Source of the DNA: Hyphomicrobiaceae bacterium
Lineage (GTDB): Bacteria; Pseudomonadota; Alphaproteobacteria; Rhizobiales; JAKIUO01
Direction of reading: 5' to 3'
Assembly: GCA_021647535.1 (NCBI GenBank)
Contig: JAKIUO010000035.1
Location: 1-19,224 of the forward strand
DNA length: 19,224 nucleotides
Shown here: piece by piece, positions 1-7,772 of the stretch
How the letters are laid out: each line of letters opens with the position of its first letter
How positions within the stretch are numbered: position 1 is the stretch's first letter
Position numbers and translations under genes: made by a program
Notes under the pieces: generated by a model
The model's input: the letters and a program-made list of their open reading frames with translations, nothing else
Told to the model about the DNA's origin: nothing
Database searches by the model: none

Positions 1-133
1 CAGGCACCACATGCTCGACCAGCATATCAAGGGCCTGCGCTGTCAACCGACCGGCCAAACGCATACCCTCGAGGCGTTCTTGCAGGCTGTAATCGCTCTC
101 GGTGCGGTGTGATGTTGATTTAAGTGTGCTCAT
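1..133 (-). CDS. map: Methionine aminopeptidase type I, N-terminal part
   Basis: Only the first 44 codons are in the window; the gene continues past position 1. The enzyme removes the initiator methionine from new proteins in the cytoplasm. After a short variable leader (MSTLKSTSH...) the translation reads EGMRLAGRLTAQALDMLVEH, which matches the start of the type I family (typically 'M-R-x-A-G-R-L-A-A-x-x-L-D' before 'V-x-P-G'). The ATG at 133-131 has an AGGA about ten bases upstream on the minus strand. The metal-binding residues lie outside the window, so activity cannot be judged. It diverges from aspS across about 225 bases. The call rests on a short stretch but a characteristic one. Confidence 0.8.
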   Translation of the reverse strand, partial: MSTLKSTSHRTESDYSLQERLEGMRLAGRLTAQALDMLVEHVVP

Positions 134-358
134 GCGATTTTCGTTCCTGGCGCGGCTGATGGATCAGTTTTAAGGAAACCCCGTTTGAAAATGTCTGGGG
201 GTGTTTGTGTTTCTTGCATTGACTATACAAAGTGATCGGTTAGTTCTCAATGCTCGAATGAAAAAAGAAGCATGTTCTGAAATGAGCGCGATCCTTGACA
301 AAAGAGTGAGGGCGTGTGCTGTTGCGCGCAAATCAATGTTTGGTGGAGACAAAACGAC

Positions 359-2179
359 ATGACCGATAAAGAACCTCATAAATATCGTAGCCATAATTGC
401 GGTCAGCTTGGACGCGAGCAAGTTGGGGAGCAGGTCCGCCTTTCGGGCTGGGTGCATCGCATCAGGGACCACGGCGGGTTGTTGTTTATTGATCTGCGCG
501 ATCATTATGGCCTGACACAATGTGTGGTCGAGCCGGACGAAACCGAATTTTCCAAGGCCGAAAATATCCATGCGGAATGGGTGGTGCGCATCGATGGACC
601 GGTTGTGGCGCGTGAGGGTGAGGCGGTCAACAAGGACCTGGCGACCGGTGCTATTGAAGTGCGCATCGCCAAGCTTGAGGTCTTGTCAAAATCGGAAGAA
701 CTGCCTTTGCCGATTTTTGGTGAGCCGGACTACCCGGAAGATACGCGCCTTAAATATCGTTTTCTCGATTTGCGCCGCGATACCATTCACGCCAATATCG
801 TCAAACGCTCGAAAATTATTTCCTCCATGCGCAACCGTATGGTGCAGCAGGACTTTATGGAATATCAAACGCCGATCCTGACGGCCTCGTCACCAGAAGG
901 TGCGCGCGATTTTCTGGTGCCAAGCCGTGTGCATCCGGGGAAATTCTATGCGTTGCCGCAGGCTCCGCAACAGTTTAAGCAGCTCATCATGATGGCGGGT
1001 TTTGATCGTTACTTCCAGATCGCTCCTTGTTTTCGCGATGAAGATGCGAGAGCCGACCGCTCGCCGGGCGAATTTTATCAGCTCGATATTGAAATGAGTT
1101 TTTGTACGCAGGAAGATGTGTTTGAAGCCATTGAGCCGGTCTTGCTCGGTCTGTTCGAAGAGTTTGGCGATGGTAAAAAAGTTGCGAAAGATTTCCCCAA
1201 AATTCCCTTTGATGAGGCCTTTCGCAAATATGGTTCCGATAAGCCAGACCTGCGCAACCCGATTGAAATGGAAGACGTTTCCGAGCATTTTCGCGGTGGC
1301 GGCTTTGGCATCTTTGCGGGGATACTCGACAAGGACGAGAAAAATGCCATCTGGGCCATTCCAGCCCCAACCGGTGGGTCACGGGCTTTTTGTGATCGCA
1401 TGAATGGCTGGGCGCAAAAGGACGAAAAACAGCCAGGTCTTGCCTATATCTTTTTCAAAGAGGGCAAGGGCTCGGGGCCGGTCGCCAAAAATATTGGCGA
1501 GGAGCGCACATTGGCGCTTCGTGACCAGCTGGGCCTTAAAGATGGTGACGCTGTATTTTTTGCAGCGGGCAACCCGAAAGACTTTGCTGAATTTGCCGGG
1601 CGCGCGCGTAATCGTGTTGGCACCGTGTTGAAACTGACCGATGAAGACCAGTTCAAATTCTGCTGGATTGTCGATTTCCCCATGTATGAGTGGGATGAGG
1701 AAAACAAGAAGATCGACTTCTCGCACAACCCCTTTTCCATGCCACAAGGCGGGCTGGAAGCGCTGACCAATGCCAAAACAGATGAGGAGCTGCTGGACCT
1801 CAAGGCCTATCAGTATGATATCGTTTGCAACGGTATTGAGCTGTCGTCGGGAGCCATTCGAAATCATCTGCCGGAAATCATGTATAAGGCCTTCGAAATC
1901 GCCGGCTATGGCAAGGATGTGCTTGAAGACAAATTTGGCGGCATGTTGCGTGCTTTGCAGTTTGGCGCGCCTCCCCATGGTGGCATTGCGCCCGGTGTGG
2001 ACCGGATTGTCATGCTGCTTTGCGGTGAACCCAATATTCGCGAAGTCACCATGTTCCCGATGAACCAGCAGGCCGAAGATTTGTTAATGGGGGCGCCTGA
2101 TACAGTCGGCAATGAACAGCTGCGCGAATTGCATATTCGCCTCAACTTGCCAAAAACGGCGAAAAAAGATGCTGATTAA
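359..2179 (+). CDS. aspS: Aspartyl-tRNA synthetase (bacterial type)
   Basis: This class II aminoacyl-tRNA synthetase charges tRNA-Asp with aspartate in the cytoplasm. The 606-residue product has the usual bacterial layout: an N-terminal OB-fold anticodon-binding domain (LSGWVHRIRDHGGLLFIDLRD, from about residue 28), the flipping-loop region PEGARDFLVPSR near residue 180, motif 2 FRDEDARADRSPGEFYQLD near 225, the GAD-type insertion in the middle, and motif 3 GGIAPGVDRIVMLL near 541. The reading frame is open upstream to a GTG at 314, but the ATG at 359 fits the family start and has GGAG eight to ten bases before it. I cannot tell from sequence whether it is discriminating or also charges tRNA-Asn. 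A strong terminator follows. Confidence 0.97.
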   Translation: MTDKEPHKYRSHNCGQLGREQVGEQVRLSGWVHRIRDHGGLLFIDLRDHYGLTQCVVEPDETEFSKAENIHAEWVVRIDGPVVAREGEAVNKDLATGAIEVRIAKLEVLSKSEELPLPIFGEPDYPEDTRLKYRFLDLRRDTIHANIVKRSKIISSMRNRMVQQDFMEYQTPILTASSPEGARDFLVPSRVHPGKFYALPQAPQQFKQLIMMAGFDRYFQIAPCFRDEDARADRSPGEFYQLDIEMSFCTQEDVFEAIEPVLLGLFEEFGDGKKVAKDFPKIPFDEAFRKYGSDKPDLRNPIEMEDVSEHFRGGGFGIFAGILDKDEKNAIWAIPAPTGGSRAFCDRMNGWAQKDEKQPGLAYIFFKEGKGSGPVAKNIGEERTLALRDQLGLKDGDAVFFAAGNPKDFAEFAGRARNRVGTVLKLTDEDQFKFCWIVDFPMYEWDEENKKIDFSHNPFSMPQGGLEALTNAKTDEELLDLKAYQYDIVCNGIELSSGAIRNHLPEIMYKAFEIAGYGKDVLEDKFGGMLRALQFGAPPHGGIAPGVDRIVMLLCGEPNIREVTMFPMNQQAEDLLMGAPDTVGNEQLRELHIRLNLPKTAKKDAD

Positions 2180-2282
2180 GGGGATGTTAGGGTTAATCGT
2201 CTAGGTTTGGCTTATCCAGTTTTGACTGGAGAAACGAGCGGCAGACATGCCGTTCAGTTTGACGCCTCCCTGTAAACTTCCT

Positions 2283-2314
2283 GAGCCGTCCATTTTTGGA
2301 CGGCTCTTTTTTTT
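2283..2314 (+). terminator. Rho-independent terminator of aspS
   Basis: A perfect nine-base-pair stem (GAGCCGTCC / GGACGGCTC) with a six-base loop ATTTTT is followed directly by eight T. Two smaller perfect hairpins lie between the aspS stop and this terminator: TCCAGT/ACTGGA at 2215-2230 and CGGCA/TGCCG at 2239-2252. Confidence 0.92.
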
Positions 2315-2316
2315 GA

Positions 2317-2415
2317 TTTATAGCCAGTGGCTATGGCGATTTGACTGCTGACGGGTGAACCCCGCTGATCTGACAACAGTTTTTCGCAACTTTTTTTTCT
2401 GGTTTTCGAGTGTTT
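2317..2415 (+). repeat. Non-coding ~100-bp repeat, copy 1
   Basis: This stretch is repeated in the same orientation at 7466-7565. The core (2317-2389) differs from copy 2 at about eight bases plus one gap over 74 columns, nearly all differences being transitions. It opens with a hairpin TAGCC-AGT-GGCTA (2321-2333). A second foldable block follows (CTGCTGACGGGTGAAC and onwards) and ends at T-rich runs (TTTTT at 2380-2384, then an eight-T run from 2391). It starts three bases after the T-run of the aspS terminator and lies upstream of rcdA. Neither strand looks coding: the minus-strand frame that crosses it differs from copy 2 by amino-acid-changing substitutions. It may be an RNA element or a short dispersed repeat. 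Confidence 0.75.
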
Positions 2416-2544
2416 GGGGGATATATTCTACTTTCGTTCGGCCTATTAACAATAATATCACCCTGTTGGTGTATAACATTAGGATAAAGTGATTCGTTCG
2501 TGGTAATGTGCACGCAAGTACAGTTTAATAAATGGGTTGTATCA

Positions 2545-3093
2545 ATGGGTTTGAAAAGTGTAGCTGACGATCGTCAGGTCAATGCTGAAGGAACAATCTC
2601 CTTTGGCGAGAAATATGTTGAGTCTGACAGTTTCAAAAATGTTTTCCGTGAAGGTATGGCGCTTGTCGAAGAAGCCGCTGGCTATCTGGAAGGTCCTGGA
2701 CGGACTGAAGCCAAGACCCTGGAAGCAGAACTCTCCTTTGCTTATGCAACAGAAAGTATGCGGCTTACCACCCGCCTGATGCAGCTGGCCTCCTGGTTGC
2801 TGATCCGTCGCGCCGTCAATGAAGGCGAGATGACCCTGGAACAGGCCGATGAAGAAGAGCACAAGGTTAAATTGCAGGCGATTGGCTCGCTTGCCAGAGC
2901 CAAGGGCTATGAAGACCTTCCTACATCAATGAAAGATCTGGTGGAGCGCTCCTTGCGTTTTTACGAGCGTATTTTGAAGCTTGATCGCATGATCCGGGAA
3001 AGTTCAGAAAAAGACACGAAGGAAGCTGAAAGCAGCAATCCGCTGAGCAGTCAGCTTGGTCGTCTCAAAGCGGCTTTTGAGAGCAAAGATTAA
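2545..3093 (+). CDS. rcdA: DUF1465 / RcdA-family protein (CtrA degradation adaptor family)
   Basis: In Caulobacter, RcdA is an adaptor that helps the ClpXP protease degrade the cell-cycle regulator CtrA; in other alphaproteobacteria the family role is less certain. The 182-residue helical protein shows the conserved family core FREGMALVEEAAGYLEGPGR (residues 33-52) and AYATESMRLTTRLMQLASWL (from about 61), followed by RRAVNEGEMTLEQA. The frame is open to a GTG at 2500 and an ATG at 2506. I chose the ATG at 2545 because it brings the protein close to family length, but none of the starts has a convincing ribosome site, so the N-terminus is uncertain. The C-terminal tail is polar and probably disordered. 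The gene stands alone with its own terminator. Confidence 0.85.
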   Translation: MGLKSVADDRQVNAEGTISFGEKYVESDSFKNVFREGMALVEEAAGYLEGPGRTEAKTLEAELSFAYATESMRLTTRLMQLASWLLIRRAVNEGEMTLEQADEEEHKVKLQAIGSLARAKGYEDLPTSMKDLVERSLRFYERILKLDRMIRESSEKDTKEAESSNPLSSQLGRLKAAFESKD

Positions 3094-3124
3094 TCCTGAT
3101 CGCTTTTGGAAATATTTGTGATTG

Positions 3125-3159
3125 AACAGGTTCGCACTGCAATGCGGACCTGTTTTTTT
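3125..3159 (+). terminator. Rho-independent terminator of rcdA
   Basis: A twelve-base-pair stem (AACAGGTTCGCA / TGCGGACCTGTT, one G-T wobble) encloses a six-base loop and is followed by a run of T ending at 3159. It starts 32 bases after the rcdA stop. Confidence 0.9.
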
Positions 3160-3201
3160 ATGTGCTGCCAGCATTGATGCGGCCAGGACTAAAAATATGT
3201 T

Positions 3202-3229
3202 TTGAACGCCACTGCCAACGCGATATGCT
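3202..3229 (+). promoter_or_regulatory. Possible promoter for ppk2
   Basis: A TTGAAC box (3202-3207) and a TATGCT box (3224-3229) are separated by 16 bases and lie 35 bases before the ppk2 start codon. This is a match by eye to the sigma-70-type consensus and is not proven. Confidence 0.4.
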
Positions 3230-3263
3230 GCCCCGATAAACAGGCTGCAGCAAGAGGGGCAAT

Positions 3264-4124
3264 ATGGCTTATAAAAACGCGGGTGATTATTCAGATTTCG
3301 ATCTTGAGAATGCCAAGCTACCTGAATGGATTGATGAGCAGGCCCATCTTAGCGGTGGTTATCCGTATAAAAAGCGCATGAAAAACAAGGACTATTTGTC
3401 TGAGCTTTATAAGCTGCACATAGAACTGGCGAAATTTCAGCGCCACGTCAATAAAGAAGGCGAACGCATTGTCCTGTTGTTTGAGGGACGTGATGCGGCA
3501 GGCAAGGGCGGTGCCATCAAGCGCTTTATGGAGCATATTAACCCGCGTTCTGCCAAGGTGGTGGCGCTTTCCAAACCAACGGAGACCGAGCAGGGACAAT
3601 GGTATTTCCAGCGCTATATTGCCCATCTGCCGACAAAGGGTGAAATGACCCTGTTTGACCGCTCCTGGTATAATCGCGCCGGTGTCGAGCCGGTTATGGG
3701 TTTTTGTACGCCAGAGCAGCACACACAGTTTTTACATGAAGCGCCAGCATTTGAGAAAATGTTGCAGCGTGAAGGTATTCGGCTGTTCAAGTTCTGGCTG
3801 ACTATCGGTCGTGAAATGCAAATGAAGCGTTTTCATGCGCGCCGCCATGACCCCTTGAAGCAGTGGAAACTGTCGCCGATTGATCTTAGGTCAATCCCTT
3901 TGTGGGATGACTACTCCACCGTGATCGAAAAAATGCTGCATTTTACCCATCAGGACGATACGCCGTGGGCAATTATCAGAGCCAACGACAAGCGCCGGGC
4001 ACGCTTGGCGATCATCCGCAAGGTATTGGCCAACAGCAATTATCACGATAAAAATGAGGATGTGGTCGGCCAGCCCGATGAAAATATTGTCGGAGACAGT
4101 TCCCGTTTTCTGCTGACCGCCTGA
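3264..4124 (+). CDS. ppk2: Polyphosphate kinase 2 (PPK2 family)
   Basis: PPK2 enzymes move phosphate between inorganic polyphosphate and nucleotides, in class I mainly making ATP or GTP from the diphosphate. The 286-residue, single-domain protein has the Walker A loop GRDAAGKGG (residues 75-83), the Walker B-type FDRSWYNR (131-138) and the lid motif RRHDPLKQWKLSPID (193-207). The length and the YLSELYKLHIELAKFQ entry helix match class I enzymes, though class assignment by eye leaves the preferred nucleotide open. The ATG at 3264 has GAGGGG eight to ten bases upstream. It stands between rcdA and the DsrC-like gene, with a promoter-like sequence before each, so it is probably monocistronic. I saw no clear terminator directly after it. 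Confidence 0.95.
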   Translation: MAYKNAGDYSDFDLENAKLPEWIDEQAHLSGGYPYKKRMKNKDYLSELYKLHIELAKFQRHVNKEGERIVLLFEGRDAAGKGGAIKRFMEHINPRSAKVVALSKPTETEQGQWYFQRYIAHLPTKGEMTLFDRSWYNRAGVEPVMGFCTPEQHTQFLHEAPAFEKMLQREGIRLFKFWLTIGREMQMKRFHARRHDPLKQWKLSPIDLRSIPLWDDYSTVIEKMLHFTHQDDTPWAIIRANDKRRARLAIIRKVLANSNYHDKNEDVVGQPDENIVGDSSRFLLTA

Positions 4125-4184
4125 GCTGTCGGACTGACGTCGAGCGACTTGTGAGCGCAGTAGGGGGCTATTTCACTTTGGCCC

Positions 4185-4212
4185 TTGATAAACCTGATTG
4201 TATTAGTATGTT
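4185..4212 (+). promoter_or_regulatory. Possible promoter for the DsrC-like gene
   Basis: TTGATA (4185-4190) and TATGTT (4207-4212) are spaced 16 bases apart, 37 bases before the start codon at 4249. Five and four of six positions match the sigma-70-type consensus. Confidence 0.4.
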
Positions 4213-4248
4213 ATTGTCAGGAAAAGGTTATAGAAAAGGACGAATGGT

Positions 4249-4545
4249 ATGGTTGATTTACCAGAACGCGATGGCGATGGCTATCTGATGGATATGGGAA
4301 ACTGGACGGAAGAAATTGGTAAAGCCATGGCTGAGGCCGATGGCATTGATCTTGATGATGCGAAATGGAACCACATCATGAAGGCACGCGAGGCTTTTGA
4401 AGACAGTCAAGCCGTTTTGCCGATCCGTAAATTTGCCAAATATGTTGGCGAAGATAAAAAAGACATGTTCAAGATGTGGAATACAGGCCCCATGAAGCCC
4501 ATCACTAAATATGGTGGATTGCCAAAACCTACGGGCTGCGTATAA
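4249..4545 (+). CDS. TusE/DsrC-family sulfur carrier protein, short form
   Basis: Members of this family carry sulfur as a persulfide on a conserved cysteine near the C-terminus: TusE in tRNA 2-thiouridine synthesis, DsrC in sulfite/sulfide metabolism. This 98-residue protein has the family start ERDGDGYLMDMGNWTEEIG and the hallmark end GLPKPTGCV, with Cys97 as penultimate residue. Cys97 is its only cysteine: the second cysteine about ten residues earlier, which defines true DsrC, is missing, as in TusE. It is about ten residues shorter than E. coli TusE, with the loss in the segment before GPMKPITKYGG. AAGGA sits eight bases before the ATG. No tusBCD or dsr genes are nearby, so the partner system is unknown. 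Confidence 0.88.
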   Translation: MVDLPERDGDGYLMDMGNWTEEIGKAMAEADGIDLDDAKWNHIMKAREAFEDSQAVLPIRKFAKYVGEDKKDMFKMWNTGPMKPITKYGGLPKPTGCV

Positions 4546-4573
4546 CTTCACTCTGTTGGTTGAAGATAAAGAG

Positions 4574-4608
4574 AACGGCGTCGGAACTTCCGGCGCCGTT
4601 TTTGTTTT
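4574..4608 (+). terminator. Rho-independent terminator of the DsrC-like gene
   Basis: An eleven-base-pair stem (AACGGCGTCGG / CCGGCGCCGTT, one G-T wobble) with loop AACTT is followed by TTTTTGTTTT. It begins 29 bases after the stop codon. Confidence 0.92.
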
Positions 4609-4621
4609 AAAAATTAACAGA

Positions 4622-4798
4622 GGGCGGTTGGTATCCAGGGCCATTCAATTCTCCGGCAACTCGCGTCGCGAAGCGAGTTGTGCGAGAATTGAATGGCCCT
4701 CGGAGACCTCCTAACAGCAGGCTAGAAAAAGAGGTAGAGGGGGCGGAAGCCCGCTTGCGAAGCAAGGTTTTAGAGTCGTGGTGTATACCAACCGGCCC
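4622..4798. repeat. MITE-like palindromic element with terminal inverted repeats
   Basis: The ends are inverted repeats: GGGCGGTTGGTAT (4622-4634) and the complement of GGGCCGGTTGGTAT (4785-4798), identical apart from one extra base. Just inside the left end lies a nearly perfect 64-base hairpin (4637-4700). Its 17-bp arms (AGGGCCATTCAATTCTC and complement) and 8-bp inner arms (CAACTCGC / GCGAGTTG) are separated by a 3x3 mismatch. A smaller hairpin CTTGC-GAA-GCAAG follows at 4754-4766. There is no open reading frame. It sits between two convergent genes, right after a terminator. I see no clear target-site duplication. The layout resembles a non-autonomous miniature transposable element or a dispersed structured repeat. 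Confidence 0.65.
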
Positions 4799-4847
4799 CG
4801 TATCTCAACTCATTGCATTGCCTCAAAAGCCGCTGTGAGGCTTGGCG

Positions 4848-7262
4848 TTACTCATCCAGGGTGCGAAGCTTGCGAAAGAGGTGCTTGAAATAGAGCGTTG
4901 CGATGATGAGTGCGGGCAGGAAGAACAGGTCGGCCAGCAAGGCGGCTGACAGGGTCGCCATGCTCAACTCGCCAAACAATCGTGTCACTGACAGGTTGCT
5001 CAAAACCGTGACCGACAAACCGCAGACCAAAATGGCGGTGGTTAGAATAAGAATCGGACCAATATGGGCAACGGTTTTTTCAACGGCTTCGACTTCGTTG
5101 TCATACTGTTCCTGGGCAAGCTTTTTGGGATTGCTTGTGGCTGCTCTTTCATCAGATTTTAAAGATGCTTTTACTCTGTCGGCAATTTTATGGCGTTCGA
5201 GAAAATAGCGATTGAAAAAATGTATGCTGTCATCGACGGCGAGGCCAAAGGCGACCGTCAACCCCAGAATACTGGCAAATTGCAGCCCACTTCCGGTAAA
5301 ATGCAGGACGGCCCCAGCCGCAACAATCGGGAAGAGGTTCGGGGCGATACTGATCAACGCGATATTAACGGAGCGAAAGGCCAGACCAATCAAGCCCACA
5401 ACGATGACAATGGCCATCAGCAGGCCCTGGTTGAGCTGCCCGATAATACTGGTACTTTGCAGAGCCGAGACAGCAGACAAACCGGATATGGTGAACGAAA
5501 TACCGGGATATTCGCGTTCCATATTTACCAGATTGTTCTTGACCCTTTTGATCAGGTCAGCCAGCTCGCTTGAGCCAAGATTGGTGATTTTTGCGCTGAC
5601 AATGGCCGCATGTTTTTCCTTGTTAACAAGTCGAACACGCAAATAGTCAGGCATTTCATCAAGATAGCCCTTGAGAAAAGCAATGTCTTTTATGCCATTG
5701 TTCTTGAACCAGAGACGCGTCTTTTCCAAAGAATTGACATCTGTAACCTGAGGAAGGTTCTTCAGGATACGATGAGATTCGCCGATTGAGGCCAACACCT
5801 GTTTATCGGTTGCGGTTTTGTCTTTGCCATAATTAACAAGGATATGGATATAGTCACCGCCCCCCAGTTTTTCATCCACAAGGTCCATGGCATTGTTGAG
5901 AGCTGGCACATCAGGGATCTCATCACTAAGCTGGTATTTGGGTTTGAGCTGAAGGTGCAGGATGGTAAAAAACAGGCAGGTTATCAGACCGACAGCCGTC
6001 AGGTCGCGCCACCATCTGCTGGTCCAGTCGGCAAAGCCTTCCGAGAGTTTTTCAATACGTTCAAGAGCTTTCCAGGTCTGGTCATTTTTGTCAGTGACCC
6101 GGTATTTTTTCTCATCCTTGATCATCAAGATGCTCAGGGTGGGGATGACGAGAATGACCGCGATAAAAGCGGCCAGGGTTCCCATAGCCGCCGTAATGCC
6201 AAAGGTGCGGATAACGGCGCTATCGGTGATGGTCATGGACAAAATGGCGATGGTTGTGGTCAGCGAAGTCAAAACACAGGCCGGACCAATGCTCAAAACG
6301 GCATTTTTGACGGCCTGGTGTTTGCTTTTGCCCTCTTGCATATCTTTCAAGATGGCCAACACCATATGCATACCGTCCGAAACAGCAATCACCATGATCA
6401 AAGGGGGCACAATGGTCATGAAGGCATTCAGTGTCTGGCCAAAATGTCCCAGCAGCCCGAGCACCCAGATATTGGCAAGTATGCTGGCGATTGACACCAT
6501 GATGACCAGCGCAAAGCGCCGTATAAAATAGAAGCTGATAAGCGTGCCGAGCAAAAAGCCACCAATATTAAAGACAACCGTATCATGATTGATGGAATTG
6601 CGGATTTCTTGCTGAATGACGGGGACGCCCGAGAGGTGGAACTCGAGTTTGGCCGGTTCAGCCATTTCGCGCACCTTGTTTTTCAGACCTTCAAGCACGC
6701 CATACAGGGTGCCTTCCTTGATCGATTCTGCTTTCAAGGTGACAATAATCAGGCTGGTCTGTTGGCCGTTGGCGTCTTTTTTGGACAGCATATTATCATA
6801 GACATCGGGATGTTTTTCGATGTTTTTGAGGGCCGCAGCAAATTTTTGCTTGTCAATTTTGCGCAATTCGGCAGGGAACAAGGGGGGCGATTTTCCGGTC
6901 CGGGGGTCGGGTTTGCCACGCAAGGAGAACATGGAGAGTGTGCTGTCGATCCCCTCCAGAAATTCGACTTCCTCTTGTATGGCCTGTATGTCATCAAGGG
7001 TTTTCTGGCGCAACAGATCCTTGCCGCTGATCAACAGCAGCACATCAAGTTCGCTCACCGGAAACAGCTTGCTGATTTTCTGGTAATCAGCGTAATTTGC
7101 AGAATTTCCGCGATAAAGTTCGCTCAAACGGCCTTCTGGTTGCAGGTTAAACAAACCGACAATGCAAAATCCGGTAAAAGCTGCGAGCACGGCCAATGTG
7201 CGCAAGGGGTATCTTATGGGGACAAGCCCCATTTTTTCGATCCCAAAACCCAAACTATGCAT
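4848..7262 (-). CDS. RND-superfamily exporter (MMPL/COG1033 type)
   Basis: This 804-residue inner-membrane protein has the RND layout: one N-terminal membrane helix (about residues 20-40), a large periplasmic loop, five helices, a seventh helix near the middle, a second large loop, then five helices. Recognisable family segments are SDGMHMVLAI in the first half and FGLAVDDSIHFFNRY in the second, which hold the acidic residues typical of proton-coupled members. It belongs to the 'predicted exporter' branch rather than the HAE or heavy-metal branches. Substrates there are often lipids or hydrophobic molecules, but none can be assigned here. The frame is open to 7283; the ATG at 7262 is preferred because GGGAG lies nine bases upstream. 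No adaptor gene is adjacent, and it diverges from the copper operon. Confidence 0.9.
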   Translation of the reverse strand: MHSLGFGIEKMGLVPIRYPLRTLAVLAAFTGFCIVGLFNLQPEGRLSELYRGNSANYADYQKISKLFPVSELDVLLLISGKDLLRQKTLDDIQAIQEEVEFLEGIDSTLSMFSLRGKPDPRTGKSPPLFPAELRKIDKQKFAAALKNIEKHPDVYDNMLSKKDANGQQTSLIIVTLKAESIKEGTLYGVLEGLKNKVREMAEPAKLEFHLSGVPVIQQEIRNSINHDTVVFNIGGFLLGTLISFYFIRRFALVIMVSIASILANIWVLGLLGHFGQTLNAFMTIVPPLIMVIAVSDGMHMVLAILKDMQEGKSKHQAVKNAVLSIGPACVLTSLTTTIAILSMTITDSAVIRTFGITAAMGTLAAFIAVILVIPTLSILMIKDEKKYRVTDKNDQTWKALERIEKLSEGFADWTSRWWRDLTAVGLITCLFFTILHLQLKPKYQLSDEIPDVPALNNAMDLVDEKLGGGDYIHILVNYGKDKTATDKQVLASIGESHRILKNLPQVTDVNSLEKTRLWFKNNGIKDIAFLKGYLDEMPDYLRVRLVNKEKHAAIVSAKITNLGSSELADLIKRVKNNLVNMEREYPGISFTISGLSAVSALQSTSIIGQLNQGLLMAIVIVVGLIGLAFRSVNIALISIAPNLFPIVAAGAVLHFTGSGLQFASILGLTVAFGLAVDDSIHFFNRYFLERHKIADRVKASLKSDERAATSNPKKLAQEQYDNEVEAVEKTVAHIGPILILTTAILVCGLSVTVLSNLSVTRLFGELSMATLSAALLADLFFLPALIIATLYFKHLFRKLRTLDE

Positions 7263-7772
7263 ACAAAAAAACTCCCAAAACAACGGGCGAAGGTTCGACT
7301 AAAAGACATAAATCTCTGGAAGAAGCAACAAAAACAATGATTGTTGATGTCGCATGGTGAACGGCTCGGCTGCTGTTGCCTGCTTTTATGAGCCATGAAC
7401 ATCTGACAATAGAGCGCAGTCATAGCGTAAGCTGTTTTTGGGGATTTGGTCTGGCAAAGACGTTGTTTATAGCCAGCGGCTACAAGCGATTTGGCTGCTG
7501 ACGGGTGAACCTCGTTGATCGGACAACGGTTTTTCGCAAACTTTGTCTGATCGGCGAGTGTTTTGAGTATACCAACACTAAATGTGGGATTTTACGGGAT
7601 CGTTCACAATTTTATGATTTGATCGGATCTGGAAACACACAATTTTTCGAAATAATGTGCTATACGATTAAAGTGGGATATATTTTCGACATTATATTAT
7701 GCCTGTTTGGTGTTGGGTTGAAAATAAAGTGTTTGGGCAATTAAGGGACAGGCGAGGTTAGTCGATAGATTG
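7263..7772. other. Divergent intergenic region between RND exporter and copper operon
   Basis: About 510 bases hold no gene I can support. It must contain the promoters for both flanking units, and it holds repeat copy 2 (7466-7565). A+T-rich stretches with TATATT-like sequences occur around 7678-7700, but I found no convincing paired -35/-10 boxes and no clear CueR-type dyad. A 79-residue frame at 7505-7744 overlaps the repeat and has no family resemblance, so it was not annotated. Confidence 0.6.
7466..7565 (+). repeat. Non-coding ~100-bp repeat, copy 2
   Basis: This is the second copy of the element at 2317-2415, in the same orientation. The opening hairpin TAGCC-AGC-GGCTA keeps its stem. 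Several differences from copy 1 keep pairing possible: in the inner hairpin CGGG-TGAAC-CCCG becomes CGGG-TGAAC-CTCG (G-C to G-T), and in the outer arms ACTG/CAGT becomes GCTG/CGGT (wobbles). It is followed by another small inverted repeat AGTGTT/AACACT (7557-7579). It lies in the 510-base divergent region between the RND exporter (minus) and the copper operon (plus), about 200 bases before the first operon gene. Confidence 0.75.

Noticed and set aside
295..323. TTGACA before aspS as a -35 box
   Set aside because: No acceptable -10 sequence lies at 16-18 bases; the best candidate matches only about half of the consensus.
2331..2513. 60-residue open frame on the minus strand over repeat copy 1
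   Set aside because: The same frame in copy 2 differs by amino-acid-changing substitutions, as expected for non-coding DNA.
5844..7340. Long plus-strand frames opposite the RND exporter
   Set aside because: They are antisense shadows of a gene with clear transmembrane motifs on the minus strand and have no recognisable domains.
7567..7576. GTATACCAAC shared with the right end of the MITE-like element (4783-4792)
   Set aside because: A ten-base match is expected by chance in a window this long, and the flanking bases do not extend it.
7505..7744. 79-residue open frame on the plus strand in the divergent region
   Set aside because: It begins inside repeat copy 2, has no family resemblance and no ribosome site, and the matching part of copy 1 is not coding.
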